Assembly (NCBI GenBank): GCA_036346225.1
Contig: JARFIW010000139.1
Location: forward strand, 8,494,001-8,558,000
DNA length: 64,000 nucleotides
Direction: 5' to 3'
Source: Platerodrilus igneus
Taxonomy: Eukaryota > Arthropoda > Insecta > Coleoptera > Lycidae
Part shown: positions 45,682 through 56,092 of the stretch, piece after piece
Numbering within the stretch: the stretch's first letter is position 1
How the letters are laid out: the number at the start of each line of letters is the position of its first letter
Program-made: the position numbers and the translations under genes
Notes under the pieces: generated by a model
Database searches by the model: none
What the model was told of the DNA's origin: nothing
What the model saw: the letters and a program-made list of their open reading frames with translations, nothing else

Positions 45682-48450
45682 AGTAGGGTAGCTAAGCCGG
45701 TTTGGCAACAGAGATCCACAGCAAGATATGTATACGCCGGTTCGAGAACAATATGAACAGCTAAGCCGCTTTGGGAAACAAAACGTGCAGCAAGATATGT
45801 ATACGCCGCTTTGAGAACAAAATTGTCTTTGTGTGTAAATTTGTTGCGTCGGGGGGTCGTTAGGTCTTTGGGGTGTGCGTTCGGCGGGGTCGTTAGATTT
45901 TTGTTGTGGGGTGGTGCGCGTGCGCTGGGGTGGAGATATTTTCTTAGGAAATTTTTTAGCAGCGTTCCCGACGTTAAATATTAAATATTAAATTTTAAAA
46001 AAATGTTGTGTGTGTAGAAAATGGAGTTCACGTGTTGGTTCGTATTTTTCTGGGGTAGGTTAAGCTAAAAATTAAAACGCCGCGGTGAAGAATTTTTTAA
46101 TATTAGGCAAACGCGTGCAAGTGGTAAAGAGTGTTTTAGCTCTCCTCATAAGCTGCGTTTTGTACGAAGTAGAAAATAAAATTAAGAAAGTATACGAAAT
46201 GTTATATGATGGAGGTCAAATTTTAAACGTTTGCAGGTAAAATCTTGTAAAAAAGAAGTCGTTCACATCTCGCAATTTCAATGTCACGATAAAATACTAA
46301 GAATTTGCATGCAGTCGAATATAACCTCGTGCTTTTATCTGGTAATATATATGTAAATCACGTCGACATTCGACTTTTAATATAATGTATTTAATTAACA
46401 TAAGGTGTGTTGCAAAACATTTCAAGACAGGTATGCCGTATATTTCCTTATTGGTATGCAAATTATACCACCTTGCATCACGATTTATTTGACTTTTAAA
46501 TAAAAATTAATTTAATCTTATATCAAGGATGTCTTGCTTACAAAGAAGTCGTTCACTTCTCGCGATTTCAATGTCACGATAAAATAACAAGAATTCGCAG
46601 TCGAATATAACCTCGAGTTTGGAATTATAGCTCTCTGGTAATATATATGCAAATTATTCAACTTTTAATATAATGGATTTAATTAACATAAGGTGTGTTT
46701 GCAAAACATGTTAAGACTATTTCCTTCTTGGTATGCAAAATATACCACCTTTCATAACGATTTATTTGACTCTCAAATAAAAAATTAATTTAATCTTATA
46801 TCAAGGATCTCTTGCTTACATTTTAGCAATTTGAATATATTTAAATATTTAAATGTAATTATACATTTAATTTATGTGGCAAGAAAAATTCTTTTACTTT
46901 TAGCGGTTTGGTGATTGTATGTAGATGACGTATTAGACATTGTATATATATAACTCGTTTAATTGCACAAACGTGATAAAAAATTTATAGGTTATGCAAA
47001 ACGTGCATGTAGTGAAGAATTTAGCGGTGATCTTTAGAGCTTCGTCATTGTTTTTATTCTCGTTGCTTTAGTTAATTAAAGAGAGATTTTTAGGTTAAGC
47101 AAAAATAGGAAATGTGGTGGATGACATAATCACTCTCAAAATGATGAATGGTGGGGGAAGGGAGCTTCTAAACGTGCCCTAAACGGGGCTCTGCCCCATT
47201 ATTTTTGTATTAAATATCAAAAAGAATAGGAGAAATTATTCGACTCGTATTTTATAATGGTTTTAATTTAAAATATTGGTGTGTGCAAAAAACATGTTAA
47301 GACAGGTCACTCGTTATTTTATTCATGATTGCACCACCAAAATAATTTATACAACCACACTGAACTCGTACCCGGATCTAAAATTTAACCTTTAAATGTA
47401 TGCAAATAATGTCGTTATTTAAAACGTGGTGAAGAATTTGGATAGTGATGTAATCATTCTCAAATGCGGAATGGTACTCCATAAATTCTAAAAATATATG
47501 CATATCTATGGCAGGCAACCCAGCATACACCAATTATATATTCTTAGTGTAAAATTTTATTGTTAGGTGAATAACCAGCAATTTATTATGTAATATTTAT
47601 TGCTACAAGCATGGTAATAATAATTTGCAATGTGCAAAATACCTCTTTTATTGTTAAAAGACCGATTTAATTAAACACTATAAAAGATTGTGAATTATTT
47701 ATTCTAGTTAAATTTTACAGTGCTAGAGACACTAATTATTATTAGTACTAGATATAGGTATAACAAAATTTGTATTCCAGATGATAGTATGTTCAAAGGA
47801 TATTATTATTTAAAAGACTCTGTAAACATGATTAGTGAAATTATTAAAGTTAAGGAATGTAAAGCAAAATTTGTCCATAAAAGCAAATATGTTTTCTAAA
47901 AGATATTCATATATTACGGATCTTAACGTTTCAACATCTCGCAAACTGAGATAAATATTACTTATTTCTTTGCAAAAACGTTCATTATAACGCCCTTTAA
48001 CAACCGCGTTCAGTAAAGTGCATGGTAGTTAATGACCTCGGCGATTGGGCTATTTATAGTATAAATATAACAACATATCTCCATATGTAAATTATATGGT
48101 TCTGGTTTATACCTAAAACAACTATTTTGCATTATATTTTGTTGATCCTGGCAGAATAAATTACAAGTATAGCTACATTGTCAATACATTTTATTTTCAA
48201 ACTCGTTTTAATTATTGTAGAATTTAGTGCTTATAAATAACTTACTTTAATTCAATGAGTTATTCTTAAATTAATAATTATTGTCAAGAGAAATATATAC
48301 ACATATGGTAAATAATTGCAAGAATGTCTATAATATATCTGAGTTTTAATTCTGTTAAATGGAACATATGGCAACAAGGTAACTTCAAAACATTTTAGCA
48401 TAATTGTCAATTACCAAAATTCACAATTTTCATCTTATATCAACAAATGT
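45682..48450 (+). repeat. left terminal inverted repeat arm
   Basis: The outer 320 bp or so is almost identical to 61690-62009 inverted. Further in, similarity is patchy but ordered: GTTTGCAAAACATGTTAAGA (46699), ATTCATGATTGCACCACCAA (47321), AGTAAAGTGCATGGTAGTTA (48013) and CATTTTAGCATAATTGTCAA (48391) all have inverted partners in the right arm. It contains duplicated subunits, e.g. 46230-46530 versus 46545-46820. Confidence 0.88.
45691..45828 (+). repeat. two 69-bp subterminal units in the left TIR
   Basis: GCTAAGCCGG (45691) and GCTAAGCCGC (45760) start two units that share GCAAGATATGTATACGCCG and GAGAACAA. The same pair occurs inverted in the right TIR (61863-62000). Spacing and position suggest binding sites for an element-encoded protein. 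Confidence 0.75.
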
Positions 48451-48789
48451 TATTAAATTGATGCTAAACAATAAAAATAATACCGTTATATTTCAAATCA
48501 TTTTAATAGAATTACGCAATGTTAAGTCGTTATTAAAAATTAATTTAAACAGAGTTTTTATTGTTATCTGTTGTTGTCTGTTGAAGAATCGTAGCAGAAT
48601 CTGAACTATTTCGCTTTTACAAAGCATGTATTCAAGATCACATTTAGTTAGTTTCAAAAAACTTTTCATCATTGTATACGACTTGTTTTAACTTGCAGTA
48701 GGTATCAATGACCGAATCAACATTACCACCCGAACATGGTTGACAACTTTTAATTTTTTTTTCCTATTACTTTAAAGGTATTAATCATT

Positions 48790-48837
<48 letters not shown>

Positions 48838-49416
48838 TTTAGCGACATCAGACAACCTTTTTCTTAATCTTCGTTGGGAATTAAACCACTCATAGTTTTT
48901 AAAATAATATTTATTTACGTTTCGATCCATGACCTAGGATCGTTGTCAAAATTGTCAAAACCACAACAATCATACAGGAGTATTTATCAGGCAACATATT
49001 TCTCGCATGGCTATGACAGCTTTTTGTGCTCTATGTAGAGTAATGATTAACGTTATACTCTTTTGATTAATTTGCAATTTACCGGGCATGCATCCTTCGT
49101 TAAAAGTAAAGGATATTTCCATAGATAATTTGAATAACAATCTATCACCACCAAAACACCTCTAATTGGATTTTCCTTAAATATATTGCTCAAATTCAAC
49201 AGAGTCGCCTTGCCAGAGATCATCTCAAGGTTGTTGATTTATTAATGCTGTTACAAAACTAGTGGGGGTTTATCAGACGAATAACTAGGTGATGCTCAGT
49301 ATCACAACACTTTAGCATTACCTATTTTGATGAATGTGCCATAAAAGCTAGGTACTTGGATAGATCTCGCAGTGAGTGGAACAACAACGATAGTGGTGCG
49401 AAGTTTTCAAGTTAAC
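48451..49416. other. noncoding with microsatellite and Penelope scrap
   Basis: (TA)n at 48792-48835, then 48870-48965 carrying GGGAATTAAACCACTCATAG and TTTACGTTTCGATCCATGAC, the end sequence of the Penelope element at 17 kb. The rest is unassigned. Confidence 0.6.
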
Positions 49417-50106
49417 ATGGACAATGTACTGTACGATTTGTTCGAGAGTGAACAACGCATTTTACACCAACATCTGAAACATGCCATAGTATTGAATGAT
49501 GTAGACAAAATCAAACGTATACTGTTCAGAGTAGGTGTTCATGTTCCCTTTAAAGCCTTCAAATGGCTAACGCTGACCAATGATACATCCATTGATGTAA
49601 TGGACATGCTGTTTAAACAACAGAGTAGGTGCGATCAATTTGTATCAAACTTCATTGATGCTTGCAACGGCAAAACAGAGTTAAAATGTCATCAGGTGCG
49701 CGGTGTACTAGACGCAATAGAGAGTAATTACAGTTTGAACGATGTATATTTCCTTGAAGAATTACTAACCAACCGAGCTGTATTGAGTACGAAGGCATTT
49801 CCTATCATGAATATAAAATGCAACTATAAATCACTGGTCACAGCGATTGACGATATGATTGTAGATGTTGTATATTTCGCACAACCTATGGTATTAAAAA
49901 AAGTATTGAAGTTAATTTTAAAGTATAAGGTAAATTATAAGTACCAACCTAATGTAGTTGGCCCTCATAGAACAACATATAACTGGCTCCTCAAGAATTT
50001 GGCAATGGAGGGCTCAAAACAGCAACCAGGATGGACGTGTGGTCCGGATTCGGGAAAATGGCCATCAAATAGTATAGATGATTATAAAAAGTGTATATGC
50101 TATTAA
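49417..50106 (+). CDS. unrecognised 229-aa protein of the Polinton
   Basis: One of the few unbroken frames in the element. I take the ATG at 49417 (MDNVLYDLFESEQ); an in-frame GTG lies 45 nt upstream. The protein looks all-helical, with short Leu/Val-rich helices and loops (KHAIVLNDVDKIKRIL, VLKKVLKLILKYKVNYKY) reminiscent of diverged ankyrin-type repeats, and a Cys/Trp-containing tail (GWTCGPDSGKW). No catalytic motif and no signal peptide are seen. It converges with the integrase on the opposite strand, in the part of the element where other Polintons may carry variable accessory genes. Function unknown. Confidence 0.7.
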   Translation: MDNVLYDLFESEQRILHQHLKHAIVLNDVDKIKRILFRVGVHVPFKAFKWLTLTNDTSIDVMDMLFKQQSRCDQFVSNFIDACNGKTELKCHQVRGVLDAIESNYSLNDVYFLEELLTNRAVLSTKAFPIMNIKCNYKSLVTAIDDMIVDVVYFAQPMVLKKVLKLILKYKVNYKYQPNVVGPHRTTYNWLLKNLAMEGSKQQPGWTCGPDSGKWPSNSIDDYKKCICY

Positions 50107-50451
50107 AGTTATTGTTTTAGTTTAATACTATTTTTGTATGTAAATTATGTCATCTTGGTAATCCTACCTGATGCGCTATAGATAGCACTTATTAGATATA
50201 ATGGAGGATGCTATTGTACGTGTCGCATACCTTTTACAATAAATATATATACCTCGAGTGTTGGTCAAGTACGGGGAGAAATTGTTAGCTGAGAAGGTAA
50301 TGTGTTTTACCTGCTTGTTATTTACACATATTCACGGACATCGAAATACTCAAGTTCAACCAAAACAGCGAAAATCAACCTACATCAACGTTTTGCGCTT
50401 CGGGCATGAGGAATTATAAACAACTTTCTTGACGTAGAACTAGTGTAGTAA
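50107..50451. other. intergenic gap between convergent genes
   Basis: 345 bp with an AATAAA at 50239-50244 for the plus-strand gene and a (TG)n run at 50475-50490 just beyond. No coding content. Confidence 0.5.
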
Positions 50452-51497
50452 TTAGTAGTACATAGATGTAATTTGTGTGTGTGTGTGTGTCGCTATAATA
50501 AAGCATATAACAGTAAAAATTTTTATTGATGAATGACATATGATGGTAAACAAACACGTAACAGCAAATCTACAAAATATGATTTTGGATATCCAACTAT
50601 TATGGCTAGAATCTAAATTTAACCATTTCACATATACTTGATTTTTAACTCTCTTCAATACTTTTTCCACTAAATATACATCCGGATAGTGTGTTCGTTG
50701 AAGTTCTTCTGCATAGAAGCCGCCTAATATTGGTTGTCCTCGACTATCGCGCAACAGGTACGTTAAAGGATTAGTCAAATGCACTTTGTACACCGTAAAA
50801 ATTTCGTTAGACCAATTTGGTGTGTATCCCTTGGTAAATTGACTTCTATGTTTACTAATGCGAACATGATCTCCAACAGAAAATTTTTTACTCTTTAAGT
50901 TAACTGTTTTGATCGTACTGTACACTGTATTGAAGAGTTTGCGTTCATTGCGTTTTGACACATCTACAGGTCGCATGCCGATTGTTCGATGTTTGGTGTT
51001 GTTATATGCAGTCACGAGTGAGGATAGTATATTCAGCCATCGATACGAACCATTCAAACTAAATTGTTTCCACATTTTTGACTTTAAGGTACGATTAACG
51101 CGTTCTACTACGCAAGCTTTTTATTGCTGTACACACTATAATGTGTAATCTCATATTTTTCCATTAAAGCCTTAAATGTTGAATTATAAAATTCTTTTCC
51201 CAAATCCGTTTGAATGTACCGTGGAATACGATGGTCTTTGTTGAAAATTGATTGAAAAGCGTTTGAAACAGCCTTACCCGTCTTGCGCTTAACCGGTACG
51301 GCCCATAAGTATTTAGAAAATACATCGATAACAACTAGAATGTATCTAAATCCTTTATTTATCTTTGCATATGGGATCATTTCCACCAAATCGGCTTGAA
51401 ACAGCTCGTTTAATCCTTTTGTGATTACATGTCTTCTAGGAAAGTTAATGCGAGCAGGCTTATGTAACTCGTGGACGATTTGCTCCTTTACAGACAT
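50452..51497 (-). CDS. Polinton integrase (retroviral-type, chromodomain), one frame break
   Basis: DDE integrase expected to join element ends to host DNA, generating the 6-bp duplication. ATG at 51497 gives MSVKEQIVHELHKPAR, the usual start in this family. The core has FQADLVEM (first Asp), VVIDVFSKYLWAVPV and YIQTDLGKEF (second Asp), and the catalytic Glu region follows a frame break at the A/T run 51118-51122. After the break come NNTKHRTIGMRP (the LNxTxH-like segment) and SH3-like VGDHVRISK. A C-terminal chromodomain (LVEKVLKRVKNQVYVKWLN) could target chromatin. The open frame continues upstream into a coiled-coil protein without a stop (next entry). Confidence 0.9.
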
Positions 51498-52070
51498 ATT
51501 GCTAATATATGTGTGTGTGTATGGTTGACGGCTATATGCGTGCGTTTTAAGTTTCTCTTGCAACTGTTGAATATCTGCTTGAATTCGTGCAATGTCTATT
51601 CTAAATTGTGCTTTCACTTGTTGAATAGCAGCGTCTAATGTCTTATATATGCTATTCATAGAATCATCTATCCGTTTGGTTACGATTTGTGCAACATTAG
51701 CGTTCACAGTGGCTGGAACAAGGTTACGCATCATCTCTTCAAAATGGTTAAAGTCTGATCTTGTAACATACTCGCTCGAGAATTGTGTTATCATACTGTT
51801 TGTTGTCTCCTTCACAAGCGTGTCTATATACTGCTGAATAGTGGAACCACTTCCAAGCGTTGGTTCGCCCTCTTGCTGGTGTAGCGTTGCTAACCGCGAT
51901 TCTAAGTACGCTTTCGTGACTGCATCATCATCTTCTTGTGGTGTAGCGACGCGCGCTAATCTCATGTTGTCAAAATCGTAGTAATCATCATAAGAAATAT
52001 ATGAAGCACAGTCAGACGCATGTCCAAACTTGTCGATAACCATCGTGATAATGAATAACAAGTCGCACAA
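51498..52070 (-). CDS. coiled-coil, fibre-like protein in frame with integrase
   Basis: The 191 codons ahead of the integrase Met contain MRLARVATPQEDDDAVTKAY, a junction-like motif also seen in phage and Polinton fibre-type proteins, then low-complexity linkers and heptad-rich segments (MNSIYKTLDAAIQQVKAQF, ARIQADIQQLQEKLK) typical of trimeric coiled coils. The likely start is Met36 (51965). The frame has no stop before the integrase Met; the join passes through a TG-repeat-coded HTYIS stretch. It may be a real fusion, a read-through, or a lost stop. Role as a virion appendage is inference. Confidence 0.6.
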
Positions 52071-52071
52071 T

Positions 52072-53036
52072 CTACGCTATTATACGCAATTCGCGTAATT
52101 CTTCCATAATCGATGTAATTTCGTTTGTGTGACCGGTGTTACCTGCATCTTGCGAGGCGACCAGAAGCTTGAGCCGTTCGCACAGTTCGTTGGGATCATC
52201 AAAGTATACATACTCTAGTGGCTTCTCGTTATAATCCATGAGTAGACCACGACCACTCGGGTTTATAGTTTGCTGTCGTAAGCTATACATTGCATTACTT
52301 CTTTTTAATGTCCGCATAATCGTTAATTTCTTTAAGTGAGAATTTACCCAAAGGATTGAGAAGGAACAGCTGCTCGTACAACCCTTTGCTACCGTTGTAG
52401 CAAAATCGTTCTACACACCTTTTCACCAATCCCGAAGATAATGTCCGAATCACCAATCATTAATTTTCCTGTCTCCGGATTAAAACGTACTTTATCCCTG
52501 CGCAAGTGCTCCGTGTCATTGTTATAAATACCAGTAAAGTTGGAAAACAGATTATCGACATAGTATCTTACCGATGGTAAGAATCGTTGTAAGTAGGCCT
52601 GATGTTCTTCGCTGTTTAGGTACCGTTCGTACTCTGTATGGGTCTCTGGAGTGTTGCCGCTACTCTCCGATTCTTCGAAGGTGGACTCCACAGACTGGAC
52701 TGGGCTATGAGGATTGTGTTCCCATGCCTCCTCTATTGGTGGTGCGGCGATTGGTGTTGAACTGCGCACCTGATCGAGAAATTTAGGGCGTCTTTTAGGA
52801 GTAGATTGTACGTCATGTTGTTGTGGTAACCAGTGCTGGCTTTCGATCTTGGACTCCTGTTTAATATCTTTCAGCAGACCGGTCTGAAGTGTTTGTAAAC
52901 GTTTTGTAATAGGTGCATAGACTTTACTTAATGCAAGCTCCTTTTCAACCACACCTGCTTTTAGCGCTTGTAATTTCCTCTTGACTGCCTTTCGTACTTT
53001 TATGAGTTCTTGTTTGGTTTTCACGTCGTCTGCCAT
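52072..53036 (-). CDS. conserved Polinton protein, capsid-associated candidate; two frame breaks
   Basis: Starts MADDVKTKQELIKVRKAVKR and continues with a basic coiled-coil (RKLQALKAGVVEKEL), an acidic Ser/Pro/Glu linker and a folded C-terminal part (RFNPETGKLMIGDSDIIFG) at 53036-52389. It then resumes in other frames with KGLYEQLFLLNP (about 52380-52345) and, from 52317, GRGLLMDYNEKPLEYVYFDD and TNEITSIMEELRELRIIA-stop. Breaks lie near 52410 and 52305. This protein recurs beside ATPase and PLA2 genes in insect Polinton-type loci; its function is not known to me. It ends 2 bp before the next minus-strand frame. Confidence 0.72.
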
Positions 53037-53077
53037 CGTCTAGAAACGGGTAGGAAGTGATATGCTATTTATGTGCT

Positions 53078-53769
53078 TTATAAGTATATATAGGTGTCAA
53101 AACCTTTTCGGTAACGACCGCTCTGCAAATCGCCATCTTTATTGATCACCAGGAACCCATACCGATCTCGCCAGCATACGCCGCACAATTCTTTAAACCG
53201 GTTAAACGACATATCCGTGTTTACATGGTCAGCGTATACGTGTTTTAAATTGAGTTCGTCTTGTTTGAATAGCACTAGGACATTAGCATTGTCTCTAATC
53301 AATTGTTTAGGTATTTTGGAATAGGTCTGACATAGATAAAACAATCAATGGCCTTATGTCGACCTAAAGAAAAATATTCTCGCATTACATTTTGTTTATC
53401 GCACGACACGTCATCGAAAATAAATATCGAATTAGGTTTTGCATCCGCTGGAGTAACAATTGCATCCCATTTGTTAAACGCAAAATATCCTATTTCTTTT
53501 ATTGGTTGTAATAACCTCTCTAGGTACTGATACTTTGGTTGATACAAGGATTTTGAGTAGAGATAAACGTTTTCAAAGCGTACACCATTCGGATGTTTCA
53601 AGAGACCGATGACTACATTAGTTTTACCACAATTGGATGGACCTGTAATGATACACCGTATTGTTGATGGTAATAGTAGTCCATGCTTTTGCACGTTAGT
53701 GTTGTTGCTGCAGTTGTGGTCCGTAATTGGCAACGCCAATTGTTGCTTTACCAGACGCATTCTATCCAT
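53078..53769 (-). CDS. Polinton packaging ATPase, one frame break
   Basis: FtsK/HerA-superfamily genome-packaging ATPase; pumps DNA into the capsid in related viruses. About 225 residues. Walker A GPSNCGKT lies at residues 44-51, Walker B SIFIFDDV at about residues 113-120. The frame breaks at the A/T run 53338-53341. Beyond it lie YLCQTYSKIPKQLIRDN (sensor region) and RYGFLVINKDGDL near the end. It is the first gene of the minus-strand cluster and diverges from the PLA2 gene, leaving about 90 bp for two promoters. Confidence 0.88.
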
Positions 53770-53862
53770 ATACTAAAACGTAATTGCAGTATGGTAAGCA
53801 TTTAAGCGAGTAATTCTACACGCATGACCAGTCTCCTTTAAACCTTTCGACTGACAAGATTA
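53770..53862. promoter_or_regulatory. divergent intergenic region between ATPase and PLA2 genes
   Basis: About 93 bp separate the start codons of the two oppositely oriented clusters, so promoters for both must lie here or overlap the genes. No clear TATA box is seen. Confidence 0.35.
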
Positions 53863-54223
53863 ATGAAATCCTATCGTGGCTACGGGTTACTCAATAGTGC
53901 TATCAATCGTTTACCGGTAGAATTACATTTACCAGGCTATCGCTTCTGTGGACCGGGTACTAAGCTTCAGAAACGCCTCGAGCGTGGTGATATAGGTCGT
54001 AATCCTTAGACGAAGCCTGCAAACTACACGACATCGCCTACGATCTTTCTACAGACTTAACAACCCGACACCAAGCTGATCGACGTCTTGCCGAAACAGC
54101 ACAAAAACGTCGTACTGCACCCGACGCTTCGTTAGGTGAAAACTTGCTGCGTTTGCTGTTGGTTCTGCAATGAATGCCAAAGTTAAATTTGGTATGGGTT
54201 GTCGCAAAAACGATAAGGTGTAA
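53863..54223 (+). CDS. phospholipase A2-domain minor capsid protein; two frame breaks
   Basis: ATG at 53863 opens MKSYRGYGLL. The Ca-binding loop reads FCGPGTKL, and the catalytic His-Asp dyad lies in ACKLHDIAYD, as in parvovirus VP1-type PLA2 (secreted-phospholipase fold). The frame breaks near 54005 (TAG at 54007-54009) and near 54143, then ends at 54221-54223. In parvoviruses this enzyme breaches endosomal membrane during entry; the same role here is inferred. It may form one polypeptide with the next region. Confidence 0.82.
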
Positions 54224-54735
54224 AGGAAAACGATGTGGTCAGCGTCTACGTACAGGAAGTGGTATACCATTCAAGCGTTTAATTCGCACCATTTGGGAAC
54301 GCATTAAAACGTTCGTCCGACTGATCTTATTAAAACTGCTAAACTTGCAGTGGCACCGATTAAAGAAATAACAGATGAAATTCGTGGCATCCCACGTGTA
54401 ATCCCTGTACCCAAAACTGGTGGTTTCCTACCTTTGATACCTATTTTGCAGCCCTTTCCGCAATTGGAGCGTTGTCGGGTGGAGCAGCTGGGATTGCAAA
54501 AGCTGTCAACGATGCTAAACTTGGACAACAACAATTAGATGAAGCGAAACGACATAATATGGCACAAGAGGCAGTGACACTTGGAAAGGGTCTCTATTTG
54601 AAACCTTATCGCCGTGGACATGGACTGTACCTAAAGCCTTTTCTTACACACGGGCAAGGTTTGCGTAAACAAAGACAACAAAAAAAACTCAACGCATTCG
54701 TTAAATCTACCTATGCGAGCGTTGACCAATGTTGA
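54224..54735 (+). CDS. glycine-rich, basic minor virion protein region (pX/pVI-like candidate)
   Basis: Across three frames: basic RCGQRLRTGSGIPFKR (54230-54290), RVIPVPKTGGFLPLIPI (54390-54445), then a Gly/Ala-rich membrane-active-looking stretch ALSGGAAGIAKAV, an amphipathic helix (QQQLDEAKRHN) and repeated GLYLKP motifs with a basic tail ending KSTYASVDQC at 54735. Similar blocks follow the PLA2 domain in many invertebrate Polinton/adintovirus proteins. Whether it is the C-terminal part of the PLA2 protein or a separate core peptide cannot be decided with the breaks present. Confidence 0.6.
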
Positions 54736-55079
54736 CTTGAACAAATACATAAAACGTTTACCAATATCCCACTTTCGTGGAATATTCATGCGCAATTCAC
54801 TTCCAAACACAATTCGTTGGCGAGAATGTGGTATTCTTAATCATGATACTACACGTGGTGTGGAACTCATTGGACCGCGTACAAAAAGATGGTTCAAGGG
54901 CAGTCTATTATGATAGCATTGGTAATCTACGACCTCCGAGGAACTTGTCAAATACTTAACCTCATCAGGACCATGCACTCTATTATAATTATGAACAATT
55001 TCAACCGCTTAACACTGTTACCTGTGGACACTTCGTATTGAAATTTTTACTGCAAAATAGTCCTCCGCTAAGTTTCTAA
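54713..55079 (+). CDS. adenain-like maturation cysteine protease; several frame breaks
   Basis: Starts MRALTNVDLNKYIKRLPISH and contains FRGIFMRNSLP, as in Polinton and adenovirus C5-type proteases. The catalytic His region (HW, about 54873), the Asp region (YYDSIGNLRPP, about 54905-54940) and the nucleophile (TCGHFVLKFLL, about 55020-55050) are all present but in different frames. Breaks lie near 54860, 54880 and 54950. The length of about 120 aa is short, as in other invertebrate copies. It would cleave capsid precursors. The start overlaps the end of the preceding gene by 23 bp. Confidence 0.85.
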
Positions 55080-55212
55080 CAACGTTATATATTATTTGAT
55101 TTTAGTGTATTTTTAACTGTTTTGTATAAAAAGTGTTTAATTAAAACCATATATTGCAAGTGTTTCAGGAATTTGCTTTTTATTACCCCATCCCAACTAC
55201 GAATACGACTAG
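55080..55212. promoter_or_regulatory. gap before penton-like gene with poly(A) and promoter-like AT sequence
   Basis: 133 bp containing TATATATTATT and TTTGTATAAAAAG. The TATAAAA at 55125-55131 lies 88 bp before the first Met of the next ORF, a plausible TATA box. Confidence 0.35.
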
Positions 55213-55938
55213 TTGTTAGTTTATCGTCAACCACCGAACATGTACACATTTACTTTAACTGGAACTGAATCTACGCTCACCGCAATCATCAACCCACCAA
55301 TTGTTCTCGATGATGACCATGAATACGTTATTGGTCTTACAAACTTTGATACATATTTTTCAATTCCCAATGTAACGGAAGCGAACAATAAATTTTACAT
55401 TGATGACATCGTGCTTACTTTACCAGAAGGAACTTATGAAGTGGCAGATATTAATAAGTTCGTACGACGTAATCTGAACGATCCCCGTGAACGCACTTCA
55501 TCCAAACGTTATCTTATTGATATTCGAGCCAATAATAACAGTTTACATACAGAAATCAAAGCATCAGGTATAGTGGACTTTACACAACCAAATTCACTTG
55601 CTTCGTTGCTGGGTTTTGAGAAACGTAAACTACCAGCTCTCACTACTGCTATTTCGGACCATCCGGCACAAGTCTTTCCAATCAATTCAATATGTATTGA
55701 ATGTAATCTTGTGGTCGGATCGTATCGGAATAGCAAACCTGTACACATTTTGCATCAATTCTTTCCTGCAGTTGCTGCAGGGTACAAGATTATTGAAAAC
55801 CCCGTGAACGTCACCTATATGCCACTTAATGCACGAATCATCGATCGCATCATTGTTAAAATAGTTGATCAAAACGGTAATCTCATCACTTTTCGTCGGG
55901 AAACCATCACGATTAGACTTTATCTAAAGCGTCTTTAA
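55213..55938 (+). CDS. penton-like minor capsid protein, intact
   Basis: Uninterrupted frame of 241 codons. The first Met gives MLVYRQPP; the family start is probably MYTFTLTGTESTL at 55240. The sequence is beta-rich throughout (VIGLTNFDTYFSIPNV, KFYIDDIVLTLPEGTYEVAD, IIVKIVDQNGNLI), as expected for the single jelly-roll vertex protein encoded next to the major capsid gene in Polintons. The position, strand and order agree. It carries no frame break, unlike most neighbours. Confidence 0.75.
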   Translation: MLVYRQPPNMYTFTLTGTESTLTAIINPPIVLDDDHEYVIGLTNFDTYFSIPNVTEANNKFYIDDIVLTLPEGTYEVADINKFVRRNLNDPRERTSSKRYLIDIRANNNSLHTEIKASGIVDFTQPNSLASLLGFEKRKLPALTTAISDHPAQVFPINSICIECNLVVGSYRNSKPVHILHQFFPAVAAGYKIIENPVNVTYMPLNARIIDRIIVKIVDQNGNLITFRRETITIRLYLKRL

Positions 55939-55941
55939 ACA

Positions 55942-56091
55942 ATGGTTTTGCGCTATGAGCATAAACCACCAAAACCTATTAATAGACGCATTATCAGCAC
56001 CTTTACCAGTTACAAGACACCAGTGCACCGATTAACACCGGAAAACGTTAAATTTCTGCAAACATTAGGACTCAAAGTGCTACATAGCTAA
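55942..56091 (+). CDS. 49-aa conserved small protein
   Basis: ATG at 55942 to TAA at 56089-56091: MVLRYEHKPPKPINRR then IISTFTSYKTP and LTPENVKFLQTLGLKV. It starts 3 bp after the penton-like stop and ends 1 bp before the capsid ATG, a tight arrangement that supports reality. A basic small protein of this shape (ENVKFL..LGLK) occurs beside capsid genes in related insect loci. Function unknown. Confidence 0.65.
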   Translation: MVLRYEHKPPKPINRRIISTFTSYKTPVHRLTPENVKFLQTLGLKVLHS

Positions 56092-56092
56092 A

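Noticed and set aside
44821..45686. 83- and 205-codon His/Thr/Ser/Pro-rich frames
   Set aside because: Pure translation of the 10-bp minisatellite.
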